Counted from the first letter of the stretch, positions 10,440-21,482 are shown. The stretch: 64,000 nucleotides of DNA from Pterobdella sp. o SKG-2022 (GCA_964035795.1 OZ038320.1:14866030-14930029); one strand, 5' to 3'. The notes: a model not told the origin generated them from the letters alone. Program-made: numbers and translations.

Positions 10440-10987
10440 AATTCATAGAATTATTGATAATTAAAAAACAAGAATTCGAAATAGAACTACAAAAAAAATT
10501 TAAGAGTCTCAACCTAAACAACCCAATAGACATTTTAGAAGCAAAAATAACAGACTCAATAAACACAGCGGCAGTTAAAGTTGCAAGAAAAAGTAAAAAT
10601 AAAGAATCGACAAGCTATCACCAGCAACAAAGTTTTTACTGAATAAACAAAAAACAAAAGAGGTTGGGCATAGCGATAACAAAAGTCGAATACGTAGAAC
10701 TATGCAAAATTACGTGTCAAGCAGTACTAAATGACATAGACATTTTTAATGAGAAACAACTACTGCATACCATTGTAAAACGTAAAAACATCAAAGATGC
10801 AGTAAAAAAAATTGACATAGTAAAAAAGAAATTAAATTGCATCAAAGAGGAAATTGGCCCTTTATTTTACGGCAAACAGCGCATTGCAGATTGGTCTAGC
10901 GAATACTACAGGGACCAGTTCAGCTCCCCACAGCCTACAGTAAACACGGTACTTGATTTCGGGAAGTAAATGAGAAAGTTCCAAGCA
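10440..10987 (+). pseudogene. RTE-like LINE, 5' part (linker before RT)
   Basis: A Lys-rich coding stretch with one in-frame stop and a frame change runs from about 10454 to 10969. It matches the endonuclease-RT linker of RTE-type LINEs and includes IADWSSEYYRDQFSSP. Coding is broken at 10987 by a younger LINE and resumes at 12573, where the reading frame continues. No endonuclease catalytic motif is visible, so the copy is 5' truncated. Confidence 0.65.
10955..10987 (+). repeat. Target-site duplication, left copy (33 bp)
   Basis: 33 bp beginning GATTTCGGGAAGTAAATGAG is repeated at 12540-12572 with one mismatch (g/a), flanking the LINE between. It shows that the inner LINE inserted into the older one. 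Confidence 0.93.
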
Positions 10988-12539
10988 AAGTTCACTCGCG
11001 AAAACCTTTAAAATTCACAAACTACCAAGATGGTAACTATAGGTTAAATGGGAGTTGCCTATCCCGTGTGAGCCAGCTCCGGCATATTGGGCGGACGAGA
11101 TCAATTTGATCCAACGGCCAAGAAGATGGCTCTGCAATGCTCTTGTGGAGAATACAGGGCGTGCCAAGGCACTAAAAAGACATGGCTATCCACTGCATCC
11201 TGACTTATCTCCAGCCAACTCGACATTGTTTTACTGCTGGATATAGATGGGTCAAGACGAGAAAGTGAGGCTGACGATCATGCGCAACCCTTCTTCACTT
11301 TAAACCAATTCACGCGCAAGTCACAACTTCATTGAATTCCTTCAAGCCCTGCGGCAATGGGAACGTGGCGTAGTGATCACAGGCAAGGAAAAAGTTCTTG
11401 AACGCTAGAAAGAACACTACAATTGTGTTCTAAACCGTTCCTCCACCATTAACGAGGAAGCAATCGCAAGATTGCCCTAAGTCCCAATCAAGCACTCTCT
11501 TGCCGACGTTCCTACTGAAGCAGAAATTGAAAAAACAGTGAAACGTTTGTCAAGTGGTAAGGCACCTGGTGCTGACTCCATCCCTGCGTAAATCTACGCC
11601 TTTGGTGGCCCAATCATGATCAGTAAGCTGTGTGAGCTATCCGAGTCTATGTGGAAAAAAGAGCTTATCCCACAAGAAATGAAAGGTGCTTCTATGGTCC
11701 ACCTATACAAGCGCAAAGAAAATCGTCAAACATGCGACAACCATCGTGGTATTTTGCTACTCTCTATCACTGGGAAGATTTTAGCTAGAGTTTTGCTGAA
11801 CTGCTTGATTGACCACCTAGAAGACGGTTTATTGCCTGAAAGTCAGTGTGGGTTCAGACCAGGGCGTGGCACAGCGGACATGATCTTTGCAGCACGTCAA
11901 CTCCAAGAAGAGTGTCAAGAACAGAACGTTGGTCTCTACACCACTTTTGTGGACCTGACGAAGGCTTTCGATACTGTCTGCAAAAAAGGACTCTGGGAGA
12001 TCATGGCCAAGTTCAGCTGTCCAGCTAAGTTTATTACTACGGTCAGACAGTTTCATGACGGTATGCAAGCCAGAGTGCATGATGATGGGGTTTACTCAGA
12101 GTCGTTTCCAGTCACAAATGGCGTAAAACAGGGTTGCGTTTTTGCTCCAACTCTTTTTAGTATGATGTTTTCAGCTATGCTGTGGGAAAGAAGAGGGATT
12201 AGCCTTTTGACCAAGCTGAAAGTTTACCATGCAATCATTCTTCCTACGTTACTATACGCATGCAAAACGGACTGTGTATAGTCGTCATGCCAGACAGCTA
12301 AACTCTTTCCACATGCGATGCCTTCGGAAATTGCTTTGCATCCGTTGGCAAGACAAAGTGCCCGACACAGAAGTACTCCAAAAAGCTAACATGAAGAATA
12401 TTCATGCGTTTCTCAAGCGCTTTCAGCTCAGGTGGGCAGAGCACGTATTCAGAATGCCCGACGAACGACTGCCATTTTCGCACTCACAGATCCGAGAAAT
12501 AGTGGTCTCCGCCCGCGAAGGACGCATCATCATCACTTA
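10988..12539 (+). mobile_element. Younger LINE (copy 1) inserted in RTE-like LINE; two internal deletions
   Basis: RT motifs read AEIEKTVKRLSSGKAPGADS, MVHLYKRKENRQTCDNHRGI, GFRPGRGTADMIF, FVDLTKAFDTVC and NGVKQGCVFAPTLFSMMF. At about 12180 the frame jumps from SAML to WERRGISLLTKLKVYHAI. Against copy 2 this removes about 430 bp, including the FADD catalytic box. A second deletion near 12474 removes the C-terminal C2H2 finger. It ends in CATCATCATCAC. GC content is far above the flanks. It is 5' truncated (no endonuclease), with several stops. Confidence 0.9.
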
Positions 12540-12572
12540 GATTTCAGGAAGTAAATGAGAAAGTTCCAAGCA
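12540..12572 (+). repeat. Target-site duplication, right copy (33 bp)
   Basis: The partner of 10955-10987. After it the older LINE continues with QRAIPKLKIKSSPRDDMVT. Confidence 0.93.
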
Positions 12573-13960
12573 TACTCAAATCCGAAGTACAACGAGCAAT
12601 CCCGAAGCTAAAAATCAAAAGCTCACCAAGAGACGATATGGTAACAAACGCTGCTTTAAAGTTGGGTGGAGATACAATCGTTGAAAAACTTACCGAGCTG
12701 TATAAAAAATGCTAAGAAGAAGAAAAAGAGGAAGTTCACGGAGCAAGGAGATAGTAGTGCTGATCCACCAAAAAGGAGATACCACCGAGGTTTCGAACTA
12801 TCGACCGATAACCTTATTATCCTCTTGGTACAAAGTTTTCTCCAAAGTCATCCCTCAACGTCTAGACTCACAAATAAACCAACCGCGGGAACAAGTAGAA
12901 TTTAGAAAAGGATATTCGACATTTGATCATCTTCACGTCGTGAATCAACTACAAGAAAAACTCACGAATATCAGCTTCCACTATACATGGCTTTTGTTTA
13001 CTACAAAAAAGCATTTGATAGCATAGAGCTTCAACCTTTACTAAACAGTCTCAGTTCTTAAGGAACCAATAAAACATACATAAACATTATAAAACATCTC
13101 TACAATAATGCAAAATGTGTTGTCAAGACCGAAACTGACAGTATATGGTTTAGGTTTGGAAGAGGCGTAAGACAAGGCGTTACTATTTCTCTCATTCTGT
13201 TCAACATAGCTTCAAATAAAGTAGTTATTAATAAAATAGAATGAAGGGATAAAGGTATTAATATTGATGGTGAATCTTTTTCCCATCTTCTGTATGCAGA
13301 CGATCTTATTCTCTTCTCACATTCCGCCAACGAACTCCAAAGCATGCTAGAAGACATCAGTGAAAAAAGCAATAAAATAGGTCTAACCATTAACACAGAC
13401 AAAACAAAAATAATGCGCAATGAATTTACTGAAAATACAAACAATAAAAAAATTGAAAATACTGAAAAATACGTATACCTAGGCCAAACAATAACAAACA
13501 ATCATGACCAAACAATAGAATTACATAAAAGAATAGGTCTGGGCTAGTCAGCTTTTGGTCGTTTCAAAAATATACTGGTAAATAAAAAAGTTAAACCAGA
13601 AACAAAGAAAAGGATTTCGATGAAATCATTCTACCTACTATGACCTACGCTTGCCAGAAATGGTCGTTGAGTGACAGCAAATTAAAAGCACTCTGCATAT
13701 CCCAGAGAAAAATGGAACAAGCATTTCTAGGAATAACACTACTTGATAAAAAACCTTATACCTGGATTCGAACTAAGACAGATATTCGCGACATTAAAGA
13801 TACTGTCAAAGATAACCTACACCGGTGGGCGAGGCATTTGGCAAGATTCACGGACAACCGTTGGGCACTCAGATTGACTCATTGGTATCCATGTGGAAAC
13901 AAAAGAAAAAGACCCAGACCAAAAACAAGATGGATTGATTCTCTGAAAAAATTCTTATAT
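12573..13960 (+). pseudogene. RTE-like LINE, 3' part: reverse transcriptase with intact YADD
   Basis: It continues the element at 10440-10987. Motifs in order, with frameshifts: KSSPRDDM, SNYRPITLLSSWYKVFSKVI, FRKGYSTFDHLHVVNQL, FGRGVRQGVTISLILFNIA, LLYADDLILFSHSANELQ (catalytic Asp pair at about 13293), KIGLTINTDKTKIM, YLGQTI, and a C-terminal RWARHLARFTDNRWA and RPRPKTRWID. It is non-functional from multiple stops and a frameshift near 12715. The 3' end runs into a (TA)n tract at 13956-13982. Confidence 0.85.
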
Positions 13961-13982
13961 ACATATATATATATATATATAT

Positions 13983-14260
13983 TGATCTCATATGAGATCA
14001 GCAACTTTTAATGCTCTTTATTCTTTGTTTTAAATGTATCTCAAGTTTTAAAATTTTATAAAATTATTTGAAAATAATTTAATTTTTTTTTCATCATAAT
14101 CATAAATTACTATGCCTTAAATAAATTTTTTTCAATAAACGTCCATCAAAGTGAACTTTGGACAATTTAAAGCTTAAATGTCATCATCAGATCGGATGAG
14201 TTGCCTGGGTCAAATTCACTTTTTTCCAAAACGTTTCGATTTAATAAATTTTTAACACAA
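13983..14260 (-). repeat. 3' end of LINE W family (truncated copy)
   Basis: About 280 bp matches 58000-58275, the 3' end of the antisense LINE there. It starts with the 18-bp perfect palindrome TGATCTCATATGAGATCA and includes TCAGATCGGATGAGTTGCCT. Only the 3' untranslated end and last codons are present, as expected for a strongly 5'-truncated LINE. Confidence 0.8.
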
Positions 14261-14289
14261 TACAGGTTACAGTTAGATTAATAGCTTGA

Positions 14290-14765
14290 AGAACCGCACA
14301 ATGCTCAAAAGTTGTACAAACAAACAAAAAAACAACCGAACAAATAAACAAATTAATAAACAAAAAAAAAATAAATAACGAATATTATTATAATGGCATG
14401 AAAATTTTTAAGTCTTCAAAACCACTTTGGAATATACATTTATACAGTCAAATATGATAAATCTTCATTCTTTCCAACCCTTCACGCTTCATCCTTCAAT
14501 GCACACACACCCAGTCATTCATTTAAACTTTTTTTCCCACTAATTTGATTTTCTGCAAAAATACTTGAAAAAAAAATTCTTACATTGTGTTTTAAGATTA
14601 TAAGACTTAGTCATGAAGTGAGTTTTTAAGCATTTGGAAAAAGTTGTTTTGGAGGTTATGAATTTGAGGTGATTTGGTAAATTGTTTCAAAGAATTGGTA
14701 CAGCAACTTCAAATCTTGTGTTTTCCAAAATGGTGTTAGCTCTCAGTCTTGCTATGTCCATTGTG
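14290..14765 (-). pseudogene. L2/CR1-like LINE C-terminus, copy of the element at 54.4 kb
   Basis: The reverse complement matches 55010-55390, including the coding end (LWNNLPNHLK-type) and the 3' tail of ACAAATAAACAAA. The same end is found at 54425-55390 on the plus strand. Confidence 0.8.
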
Positions 14766-14769
14766 ACCC

Positions 14770-15040
14770 ATATTTTTAAATGTCCACAATGTAAACAAAA
14801 ATTTATTTTCGCTTGTTTTAATTTAGTTTACAAATATGGATAGTTCCGATTATATAAAATATCATAAAAAATTATAAAATATAGTTTTGAAAATTTTTTC
14901 ATGAAAGAAATTTGCAGTTAACTCCAAAGTTTCTTTCGGTTTTGTTAATATTTAATGTTCCAATAGGTATTTTATTAAAATTATATGAATCTTCATTTGA
15001 GAAAATTGTGAAAGTGAAAATGAAATTTTCTGTTGATAAT
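14770..15040. other. AT-rich sequence, nothing recognised
   Basis: No coding or repeat signal was recognised. Confidence 0.4.
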
Positions 15041-15047
15041 TTTTTAG

Positions 15048-15724
15048 TAAAATGAAAAATGTCAAAAAATGTTTATCCATCAAGCCAAATGAAAAAATGA
15101 AAAGTTTAATTATTAACCACAAAATTATTGAAATGACTTTTATGTATCTTGACTTTCAAGAATCTGAGGCATCATCAAATGAGCCATTAGCAGCTCTATT
15201 AGTACAAAAAATAATATAAATTAAGCAATTACTTTAGTCAAAATTTTTCCTTTATATTTAAACCAGTCAATTAAACTAATGTAAATAATTTTCTGAATAT
15301 TCTAAGTTAAATAAATAGAATCACTATTGACAGAATTTACCCCAAATGGAAAAAATTTTAACAAAATGAAAGTTTAAGAAAATCCTGTCAGACTGCCAAA
15401 GTTGAAGATAATTCGACAAATTGATTAATTTCACTTTATGACATTTCATTCAATCAATGAAGTAAATCCTAAATTAAACTTTTTCTATATGTGTTTAATA
15501 GTATAATAATAATTCAAAATTTGAATTCTTCTGTATTTGATATTATTATTCTTTGTTTTATGCGCTTTCCAAATATAGGTCATGAAATACACCCTGAGAC
15601 GTACAATCTCTATTGTGTTCGATGTTGTAGCCAATTGGCTTGCTCTTTAATAAACTGTTTGAGGGCGGGATGTCCGAAGGATTTAATCGAAAGTTTTTAT
15701 TGCTCAATTATAAATAGAAAATAA
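15048..15724 (+). CDS. Candidate two-exon gene end, unknown product
   Basis: Two plus-strand open stretches follow splice-like acceptors. At 15048-15219 (acceptor TTTTTAG) lies a 57-codon stretch including TFMYLDFQESEASSNEPLAA. At 15579-15724 (acceptor AAATATAG) lies a Cys-rich end including YNLYCVRCCSQLAC. I recognise neither, and the phase between them is not certain. Amino-acid composition is less AT-driven than random ORFs here, which is the only support besides splice sites. Confidence 0.2.
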
Positions 15725-16080
15725 TATTTGCAAAAAGTTATTTTTTTCATTTATTTTTTTCGTTTTTCTTATTATTCCACTAAGCCCTTCTAGATTAAGG
15801 TTCTTGAAAGAAGAGAGGTTGATTATTGGTACTTCATGTGATTTCTTGCTTCTAAGTCTCATCAATTTTTTGGTTTTCAATTGTTTTAGGTTCCGTCTAG
15901 ATAATGAATTCCTAATTGAATGACATATAACTTTTGACCACGTATTTCCCAAGATTTCAATTAGTTTATTTTCTAATTGGGACACTTCACGAGAAATGAT
16001 TTTTAAATCTGAAATATGCTTCTGAAGGTGTTTTTTTAGTATTTTCTTACTAACATTAAAAATACTTTTTCCATTTAGAA
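15704..16080 (-). pseudogene. Possible Penelope-like N-terminal fragment
   Basis: The minus strand encodes a Lys/Leu-rich stretch of about 90 residues including LENKLIEILGNTWSKVI. It recalls the N-terminal region of some PLE proteins, and a GIY-YIG domain lies nearby. No catalytic motif is present, so the call is weak. Confidence 0.25.
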
Positions 16081-16213
16081 ATTGCCCTTAATTTTAGCAA
16101 AAACCGGTATAACCTCATGATGTAGAGATTGAAGCCGTCTTCTGAAGAGATTGTGTCTTGTTTTTTAGTTTCGATATAACCCTGCGTTCAGAAAAGAAAA
16201 ACATAACAATCTT

Positions 16214-16862
16214 CTTTAGCCAAAGTAAATACTGAAAATTATTTAAACACTAAAGGTAATTTTATTAAGTATAAAGCTTCATAAATGGAATTAATGAAGG
16301 AGAAATACATACGGGCAGGTTTTCCAGTCAAATTCATCCCTGCAATAATAAAACAATTTGAAACTAAGAAAGAAGATTTCTTTGTCCCAGAGGGTCTCCA
16401 GGATGGCAAAAAGAGAAACCACTTCAAGATTCCATTTTGTCGGTAAAACGAATCCTGCATTTTCAAATACATTGAGAAATTGAATTCTTTCACTAGCAAT
16501 CAGATTAAGTTCTCGTTTTCTTGGGTGACACAAAAGATTAAAGCCCTTTTCCCTTTGAAGTATAGGAATACCCATGTTCACAATGTCATTTATAAAGAGG
16601 AGTGTAGTTGCAAGGAGACTTATGTAGGCAAGACCAAGAGAAATGCTACTACTAGATGGGCAGAGCACAAGGCTACAAATGGCACATCAGAACCTGCCAA
16701 ACACATTTCCAGAAATCCCTCTCATGAATTTGTCAAAATATAAACAACGGTGTCTTTGAATTTTAACGTACTTGATAATGTTACTTTGTTAACAAAAAGC
16801 TTTGTACTTAATAAAATTACCTTTAGTGTTCAAATAATTTTCAGTATTTACTTTGGCTAAAG
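16214..16862. mobile_element. TIR element carrying a GIY-YIG domain
   Basis: Terminal inverted repeats of 66 bp at 16214-16279 and 16797-16862 agree at 64 of 66 positions (CTTTAGCCAAAGTAAATACT and onward), with weaker similarity continuing outward. Just inside the right arm, read in reverse, TACAAAGCTTTTTGTTAACA and AAGTAACATTATCAAGTAC match the hairpin-repeat family (42590, 46943). The element is 649 bp and encloses the GIY-YIG ORF at 16480. Confidence 0.8.
16480..16743 (+). CDS. GIY-YIG endonuclease domain of Penelope type
   Basis: An 87-codon ORF, probably a fragment starting inside a longer reading frame. It contains NVIYKEECSCKETYVGKTKR, with TYVG standing for the GIY...YIG second motif, then TRWAEHK and AKHISRNPSHEF. 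This is the layout of the endonuclease that follows RT in endonuclease-positive PLEs: Cys-rich lead, YVGxTxR, EH, and a final HxF. No RT is attached here. No internal stop is present, which is notable beside the other decayed elements. Confidence 0.7.
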   Translation: MNSFTSNQIKFSFSWVTQKIKALFPLKYRNTHVHNVIYKEECSCKETYVGKTKRNATTRWAEHKATNGTSEPAKHISRNPSHEFVKI

Positions 16863-17009
16863 ATTATTATATTTTTCGATAAGCGTACGTTTTCGGTTCC
16901 TGGTGACTGTGACCGACAGGATTGAAATTTAAACAATTGCAGTTTGTTATTTTAATTCAAATTTATTTTCGAAAGAAAAACTTTTAGTTATCTACAAACC
17001 TCGAAAAAA

Positions 17010-17404
17010 ACTATGCCGATAAAACCTTAAGATTTGCTACCTTCAATGTTCGTGGAATAGCGAAACCCTATGCAAAAAGGTTTTAAGACGAAGATTGCAA
17101 ACCAAAAAAATATGGCATTATTGCTTCCCAAGAGACTAAAGCCACCGAAGAAGAATGAACTACAAGAAACAGCTACAAATACGGACTAAATGCGCACGAG
17201 GCCACATAACAGAAATGGGTTTTTGTTCCAGTAAAAATGCTTAGGACCTGCTTGTCAAAGTTTAGTACATAAACGATAAAATATCAGCGACTTTACTGAG
17301 CCAATTTAAGTCAAAGAAAAAATCAAAAATGATAGTAGTCTACATGCCTTCCATGCAAATCACAAAAAAGATGATTTGATCTGAAAGAGACAAAACATGG
17401 TAAG
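17010..17404 (+). pseudogene. LINE endonuclease fragment, 5' part
   Basis: The plus strand encodes RFATFNVRGIAKPYAKRF then YGIIASQETKATEEE, the start of an EEP endonuclease (FNVRG, QETK with catalytic Glu). Many stops follow. The frame is interrupted by a hairpin-family repeat and resumes at about 17590. Confidence 0.7.
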
Positions 17405-17588
17405 GTCAACAGACACAAAGTATTTATTTAAAAAAGACACGAAGCTTTTCGTAAGACTAGCTTACGTTAGAAAGTGATAAGTTTAAAAAATTATCATTTT
17501 TGTATTTGTTGACTTTACAATTTGATTTAGGCTATTATACTTTAACGAAGCATATAGTTAAAATCTTTGATTAAAAATAAATAGCGAA
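17405..17588 (+). repeat. Hairpin-family repeat inserted in a LINE
   Basis: It begins near CAACAGACACAAAGTATTTA and holds the exact hairpin ACGAAGCTTTTCGT at 17439-17452. It ends after GATTTAGGCTATTATAC and AT-rich sequence. It separates two parts of one endonuclease domain, so it is an insertion. The flanks ACAGACACAAAGTATTTATT and TTGATTTAGGCTATT recur at 52768-52825. Confidence 0.7.
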
Positions 17589-17640
17589 ACATTGTTATGA
17601 TCATGGGAGATTTCAATAGCAAGGAATTGCACTGAAGAAT
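17589..17640 (+). pseudogene. LINE endonuclease fragment, continuation
   Basis: It encodes NIVMIMGDFNSKEL, the GDFN active-site motif that should follow the fragment ending at 17404. Confidence 0.7.
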
Positions 17641-17649
17641 GTACAGGAT

Positions 17650-17815
17650 GATTGTCGGTACGTATAGCTCATAGGTAGAGAATTATAGTAATTATTTTAA
17701 CTTACCGGGTTCGATTCCGCGAGGACCGTCAATTAGCACCTGTTCTATGATTAAAAGCGCTTTATAAATACCACATTGCAAAAAGGCGCATAAATGTAAA
17801 TGAGCAAGTACCACC
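17650..17815 (+). mobile_element. tRNA-derived SINE
   Basis: GTCGGTACGTATAGCTCATA followed by GGTAGAG is an RNA polymerase III A box. GGGTTCGATTCC at about 17709-17720 is a B box about 40 bp on. The stems do not pair well enough for a working tRNA. The body then contains AGCGCTTTATAAATACCA, a tail style common in SINEs. The head recurs on the minus strand at 23598-23652. Confidence 0.6.
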
Positions 17816-17929
17816 CCCCTATTTTATGAATTCTCCCACCATGCGCTTCAAAACCTTTATAGCTTGTTCAAACTACTATAATTTTAAATTTTTAAAGCAT
17901 TACACTGTTTTACAGCCACTAAATAAGAT

Positions 17930-18070
17930 TAACAGAGTTTATGTTTTCAATGAGATTTCGAATACCAGCATCACCTAGTATAATCTCGGCGACAATACCC
18001 GAAGAACCCACTGCTTTACCAAAGCTCATTTCATTAAGGGCTTTTTTGGCCATATCTTCATGATATTATG
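17930..18070 (-). pseudogene. LINE reverse transcriptase scrap
   Basis: The minus strand reads KKALNEMSFGKAVGSSGIVA then EIILGDAG, matching the LINE motif Kxx-KAxGPSGIVAEM at the start of RT. About 45 codons are visible. Confidence 0.6.
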
Positions 18071-18079
18071 TAAAAATTT

Positions 18080-19000
18080 AAAAAAAAATTTGATAAAAAA
18101 TAATATTATTCTCAGCGGAAACATTTCTTTATTGATTCGATAATTTAAAAACTATAATAATTCATGGTAAATGAAGTCAATTTTTGAAATTCTGACATAT
18201 ATTTTCTTTAGGAAAAATTCCGCAATGTACTTTATACATCCTGTAAAATTGGAAAAGTTGACATTAAAAACTCAAAAAAAAATGAATATATTGATAATTG
18301 CTTTTTAAACTCTCAAACTTCAACAAAAAAACTAAAACAGTTTTCGAAAATTCGTCTCAAAAATTTATGACTCGATGTCATTATATATGACAACAGACGC
18401 ACGTGGTAGAAAGCTTTTTAAATCCTGTTCTGCTTACTTATGTATGAATTATTGTACTCCAAGCAAATTTTCAAACTTTCATAAAAGTAAATTTTGTCAA
18501 GATGTGTCATCCTTATAAAGAATGGCGTTAATCTGTGTTGGAACGGATATTTGTGATAACCCTTGCGCATAAATTTTTTGGAATCTTATCCAAAAAATCC
18601 GCTTTCTATGTTTCAACATTTTCATTACCACCTCTACTTCAATGGTTAAAAACAAGTCCCAAAATGTTTTATAAACATGAATATTCTTTAAATTTTAACC
18701 CAGCTTGTTTATTCACGTGATCGTGGAAGTCATCTATAAATCATTTCTATCTTTTAAAATACGTTTCAAGTTCGGTGAGACTATCTCATTATTCCCTTAA
18801 ATTAGCGACAGCTAAGACTTTCTTCCAATGAAGATAAATAGAAATTTTGTGTTGAGTAAGATTTAGCTAACATTTCTCTTTTAGATCACTGATTTAATAT
18901 AATAATAATAATTTAAGAGGTTTATTATAGTGATGTTTAACCCAGAGAGTTTCAAGATCACTTGATATTTGTAAAATATTCTATTATAATAATAGGTTAT
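18080..19000. other. AT-rich sequence, nothing firm
   Basis: It includes an open stretch at 18535-18720 on the plus strand that I do not recognise. No repeat or RNA gene was seen. Confidence 0.4.
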
Positions 19001-19006
19001 AACAGC

Positions 19007-19597
19007 TTAATATTTTTTAAAAAAACTAGTTTTTAGCCTCTTTCCAAAGTCCTTCACTTTCCTAACCCTTCTTAAGCCTTCCGGCAAGCCGTTACACAAA
19101 CTTGGGCCTTCAACCTCAAACCTACGCTTTCCAATACTAGACATTTTGGACTTAGGAACGTATAAATTGGTTGAGTCCGAAGATCTAAGCCTTTCAGGTA
19201 TTTCAGAGATAGGTATGAGTCTTTCCGATATATATTTTGGACCATATCCTAGCCTACATTTAAATATAAGTAATAATATTTTATAAACCACCCTATCCCT
19301 AACTTTGACCCAATGCAACTTTTTCAAAACTGGAGTTATATGGTCAAACTTCCTTGTGCCTGTAATTAACCTGGCTGTAGTGTTGATAAGAGACTGGACT
19401 CTACACAGCTGCTTTTCAGGTAACCCAGCTAACAATGTGTTGCAATAATCTATTCTGCTCAAAATCAAAGCAACAGCAAGGGTCCTCAACGATTCATAAG
19501 AAAGAAATTTCTTAATGAACCTTATCTGCCTGAGAGCTGAGAAGCCTGCTTGCAACATTTTACTTATATGTGAGTTCATGCTAAAAACAAGACACAA
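19007..19597 (-). pseudogene. L2/CR1-like LINE C-terminal region
   Basis: A 196-codon open frame without stop. It includes ALRQIRFIKKFL, SRIDYCNTLLAGLPEKQL, SLINTTARLITGTRKFDHIT, LKKLHWVKVRDRVVYKILLL and the closing FGKRLKTSFF. This is the post-RT region of L2/CR1-type LINEs. The catalytic domain is absent because of 5' truncation. It is the best preserved LINE tail in the window and is related to but distinct from the copy at 54.4 kb. Confidence 0.88.
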
Positions 19598-19599
19598 AA

Positions 19600-19905
19600 A
19601 GTTAACCTCTAAAAAGTAAGGCTAATCTTACATTATCTTTCGTCGGACATCATTATTAGAAGCCTTCGTTAGCACATAAGTGACACCCAGTGAAGCCGGA
19701 TATATTATAAAATTTTAGTTTTAGTAATATACGAAATCAAAATATTTTTATAATTTAAGTAAATTTTTTGAGCAAGACGTTAAACTGCACCAAAATTTGC
19801 GCCTACAATTTAAGGCTGCTTGTCTGTTATAAGCTGTATAACAGTGAACTCCAGAAGAAGGTATCGAAAATCTAGTTTGCTAGTATTATTTTCATTTAGG
19901 TAAGC
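19600..19905. other. No recognised feature
   Basis: Mixed sequence with no coding or repeat signal. Confidence 0.4.
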
Positions 19906-19907
19906 AG

Positions 19908-20021
19908 GTAATTGTAGTTGAAAACGGCAAGGCGAATTGCCAAAGTGTAGGAACGGTAGATCTTGAATGCAAAAAATGTAGTATCTTCAAACTAGGCCAA
20001 GTGCTATCACCCCAGTTATAG
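19908..20021 (+). CDS. Candidate terminal exon, unknown product
   Basis: After an acceptor-like GGTAAGCAG, 37 open codons end in TAG. They include GKANCQSVGTVDLECKKCSI, a Cys-containing segment with balanced composition. I do not recognise it. It could equally be the remains of a mobile element. Confidence 0.25.
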   Translation, partial: VIVVENGKANCQSVGTVDLECKKCSIFKLGQVLSPQL

Positions 20022-20224
20022 GAACGTATACAGAAAATAATCTAATATGGTTAATATAGGTAATTATCGCAATCTATTACTAATTGTGTAAAAAGTAAAA
20101 TACCATTGATTATCAAAGTTGTCTTCATTTTTTTGAAAATAACCGTATGTAACCTGTAAGAAATTTAAGTTTTCATTTCTACATTCTAAACTAAAAAACA
20201 CATGCTAAATGCGTTAAATTAAAA

Positions 20225-20335
20225 ACAAAAACGAAGTATTAAAAACAATGCGAAGCTTTTCGTAAATCGAAATTTGTATACTTTCTTTGATAATATAAGT
20301 TAGACTTTAGTTTATTCGTAAACAATTACTTTAGG
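20225..20335 (+). repeat. Hairpin-family repeat beside Tigger
   Basis: It contains the variant GCGAAGCTTTTCGT at 20250-20263, then TATACTTTCTTTGATAATAT and TTACTTTAGGCTATTCTA, which resembles the end of the copies at 17.5 and 52.8 kb. It abuts the start of the transposase. Confidence 0.65.
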
Positions 20336-20337
20336 CT

Positions 20338-21482
20338 ATTCTAAGGCAGTTTCTGTTGAATGAAAAGGTTTGCGTTAGTTTGAGTACAAGCACCTTGAGT
20401 GACATCATGAAAAACCGGGAGAAAATTGAAGCAGAGTGTGTCAGTCCAGATACCGGGGCAACTGCCGTTATAAGAACTCGTACTGTGACTCATTCCGATG
20501 TGGATAAAGCAATGATTCTTTGGTTTAGACAAATGTCTTTACGGCCAGATCTTCGAATTGATGGGTACGCTTTTCCAACATGCTAACAAGTTTCGCTTAA
20601 AAATCCACCCAGATGACACCACACCAATATCCGCCTCATGGATTGACAGGTTCAAAAAGAGATATGACATTGTACGTGTACATAAGGCTGGTGAGTCAGG
20701 CGGAGTGGATACTGAGGTTGTGCGTCATTGGAAAAAGGACAAATTAAATGGAATTTTGCAGAGGTACAGGCCATCTGAGATTTATAATGCATGATGAGAC
20801 AGGTATTTTTTGGAAGCTTCTTCTAGACAACTCTCTTGTTTTTGAAAGAAAAACTTACCATGGGAAAAACAGGCAAAAACTAGAATTACTGTATTGATGG
20901 GTGCCAATATAGATGGGTCAGATAAATTGCCTTTATTTTTCATTGCAAAAAGCAATAGACCACGGGCCTTCAAAAATGTTATTGTACCGATGGAATACAC
21001 AGCGAACAAAAAAGCATGGATGACAAGAGCATTATTTGAAGATTGGATGTGAAAACTGGACAGAAGGATGCGACTTGAAGGCCGACAAATAGCCCTCTTT
21101 GTGGACAATTGCCCAACTCACCCTTTTATTAAAATGAGTGGAATTGATTTTTTTGCCACCAAACACTACAAGTGTCACTCAGCCAATGGACGCTGGCATC
21201 ATAAAGAATCTTAAATTTCACTATCGCTTTATTTTGGCCAACAGACGTCTGTAAACTGCGGATAATGACACGCCCTTCTCTTGGGATATATGAGATGCCG
21301 TCATTGCCTTGAAGAGAGCCTGGATGAAAGTGACAGCACAAACGATAGCAAATTGTTACATAAATGCTAGATTCAAGGCTTCAGAGAAAGCCCATTTGAC
21401 TCAAACAGTACAAGAAGAGATCTCAACCGCTTCTTTCAGAAACATTTGGGACCGGCTGTCATTAGTTTATGGTGACAGTATG
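20338..21482 (+). pseudogene. Tigger/pogo-like transposase, N-terminal part
   Basis: A Tc1/mariner-superfamily DDE transposase of the pogo/Tigger type. In order, across frames: a psq-type helix-turn-helix ending STLSDIMKNREKI; a CENP-B-type DNA-binding domain with DVDKAMILWFRQM and SASWIDRFKKRYDI; then the DDE core with DETG (first Asp), TVLMGANIDGSDKLPLFFIA, LFVDNCPTH (second Asp) and TTSVTQPMDAGIIKNLKFHY (third Asp). Frameshifts (for example at 20791) and stops make it inactive. It is interrupted at 21482 by an antisense LINE and resumes at 23168. Confidence 0.88.

Noticed and set aside
16239..16668. Two minus-strand ORFs over the GIY-YIG element
   Set aside because: They are antisense frames of the TIR and GIY-YIG ORF, with no recognisable motifs.
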